The notes under the pieces were generated by a model, which searched no databases, was not told the DNA's origin, and saw only the letters and a list, made by a program, of their open reading frames with translations. From Brachynemurus nebulosus (lineage: Eukaryota > Arthropoda > Insecta > Neuroptera > Myrmeleontidae), in NCBI GenBank assembly GCA_035578155.1, contig JAPWDM010000059.1:327501-391500 (forward strand): a stretch of DNA of 64,000 bases, read 5' to 3'. The translations under genes were made by a program, and so were the position numbers. Positions within the stretch are counted from its first letter, which is position 1. Each line of letters begins with the position of its first letter. Of this stretch, positions 63,556 to 64,000 are shown piece after piece.

Positions 63556-64000
63556 GCCTACTTCTAAAATATTTAAAATATTTCCTAAATGTATCCCCCA
63601 ACAAATTTATTAACTAAAAGTTATAAAAATTGTGTAATAACCAACGGCTGTTGGTTATAACCGGAACCCCTCGGATAAATCGCGTAGAAACCGGATGATT
63701 GCCGAAAATGTTTGAAATATATCCATTTCTTCACATATTATCCGGTGTTTTTGGCTGATTCGCGCTTTAGCTGGCTAGTACGCGTAATGAAAGTCTTTGC
63801 CTATTAGGCGTAACAGATACATATGTTTGAATAAAAACGTTAAAATGTCAGTTGTCTTTTAGACGTTGTTGAATTAACGACATAATACATACATATTTCA
63901 CTTTTATTAATGTAAGATAGTAGCCGTAACATAAAATAACTCACAGAGACTTAACCGGTGATAAAGTTTTTTTTATGTATTTATTCTGTTCAACATTTAT

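Overview
The window looks like nuclear DNA of an insect. It is very AT-rich and gene-poor, has multi-exon genes with short GT-AG introns next to long repeat-filled ones, and is crowded with DNA transposons, mostly short non-autonomous ones. I cannot name the order. Two genes are supported exon by exon. The first is a plus-strand mammalian-type (type 2) cryptochrome, cry2: 8 coding exons between 14099 and 30880, 751 codons. The second is a minus-strand PR-domain zinc-finger gene most like PRDM10: 11 coding exons between 57213 and 42822, 1223 codons. Exon phases agree at every junction in both genes. The genes converge, with about 12 kb between their stop codons. I saw no tRNA, rRNA or CRISPR array.

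Layout. 1-13.1 kb: transposon graveyard, with two partial piggyBac transposase genes (3.5-6.4 kb), a 2.5 kb TTAA-flanked element with inner tandem repeats, and several inverted-repeat elements. 13.1-14.1 kb: cry2 upstream region with a CACGTG E-box, CCAAT box and E'-like box. 14.1-30.9 kb: cry2, whose introns hold piggyBac-type MITEs, a pair of inverted near-identical 0.62 kb elements, and a repeat block also present at 43-44 kb. 31-42.7 kb: gene-free convergent region, rich in elements with TACAGGGTG-type or TTAA ends and one textbook hAT MITE with an 8-bp target duplication. 42.8-57.2 kb: the PRDM10-like gene; its introns hold tandem duplications, TATCGATA-bearing repeats and a 1.47 kb foldback element. 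57.2-64 kb: mostly non-coding, with a 261-bp hAT MITE and another piggyBac-type MITE.

Function. By family knowledge CRY2 is a transcriptional repressor of the circadian clock (CLOCK/CYCLE inhibition with PERIOD), and the E-boxes upstream suit feedback control. The second gene has an N-terminal PR (SET-like) domain and about 14 zinc fingers, so it is a probable sequence-specific transcription regulator. Nothing seen links the two beyond being neighbours.

Most notable: the foldback element at 45387-46852, in an intron of the PRDM10-like gene, carries ten heat-shock-element trimers (eight perfect), mirrored about its centre. It looks like a mobile array of HSF binding sites. Also notable: inverted element copies flanking cry2 exons 3-5, five TTAA-flanked element families (one whose ends match the classical piggyBac terminus), and an empty-site comparison that fixes the borders of one insertion.
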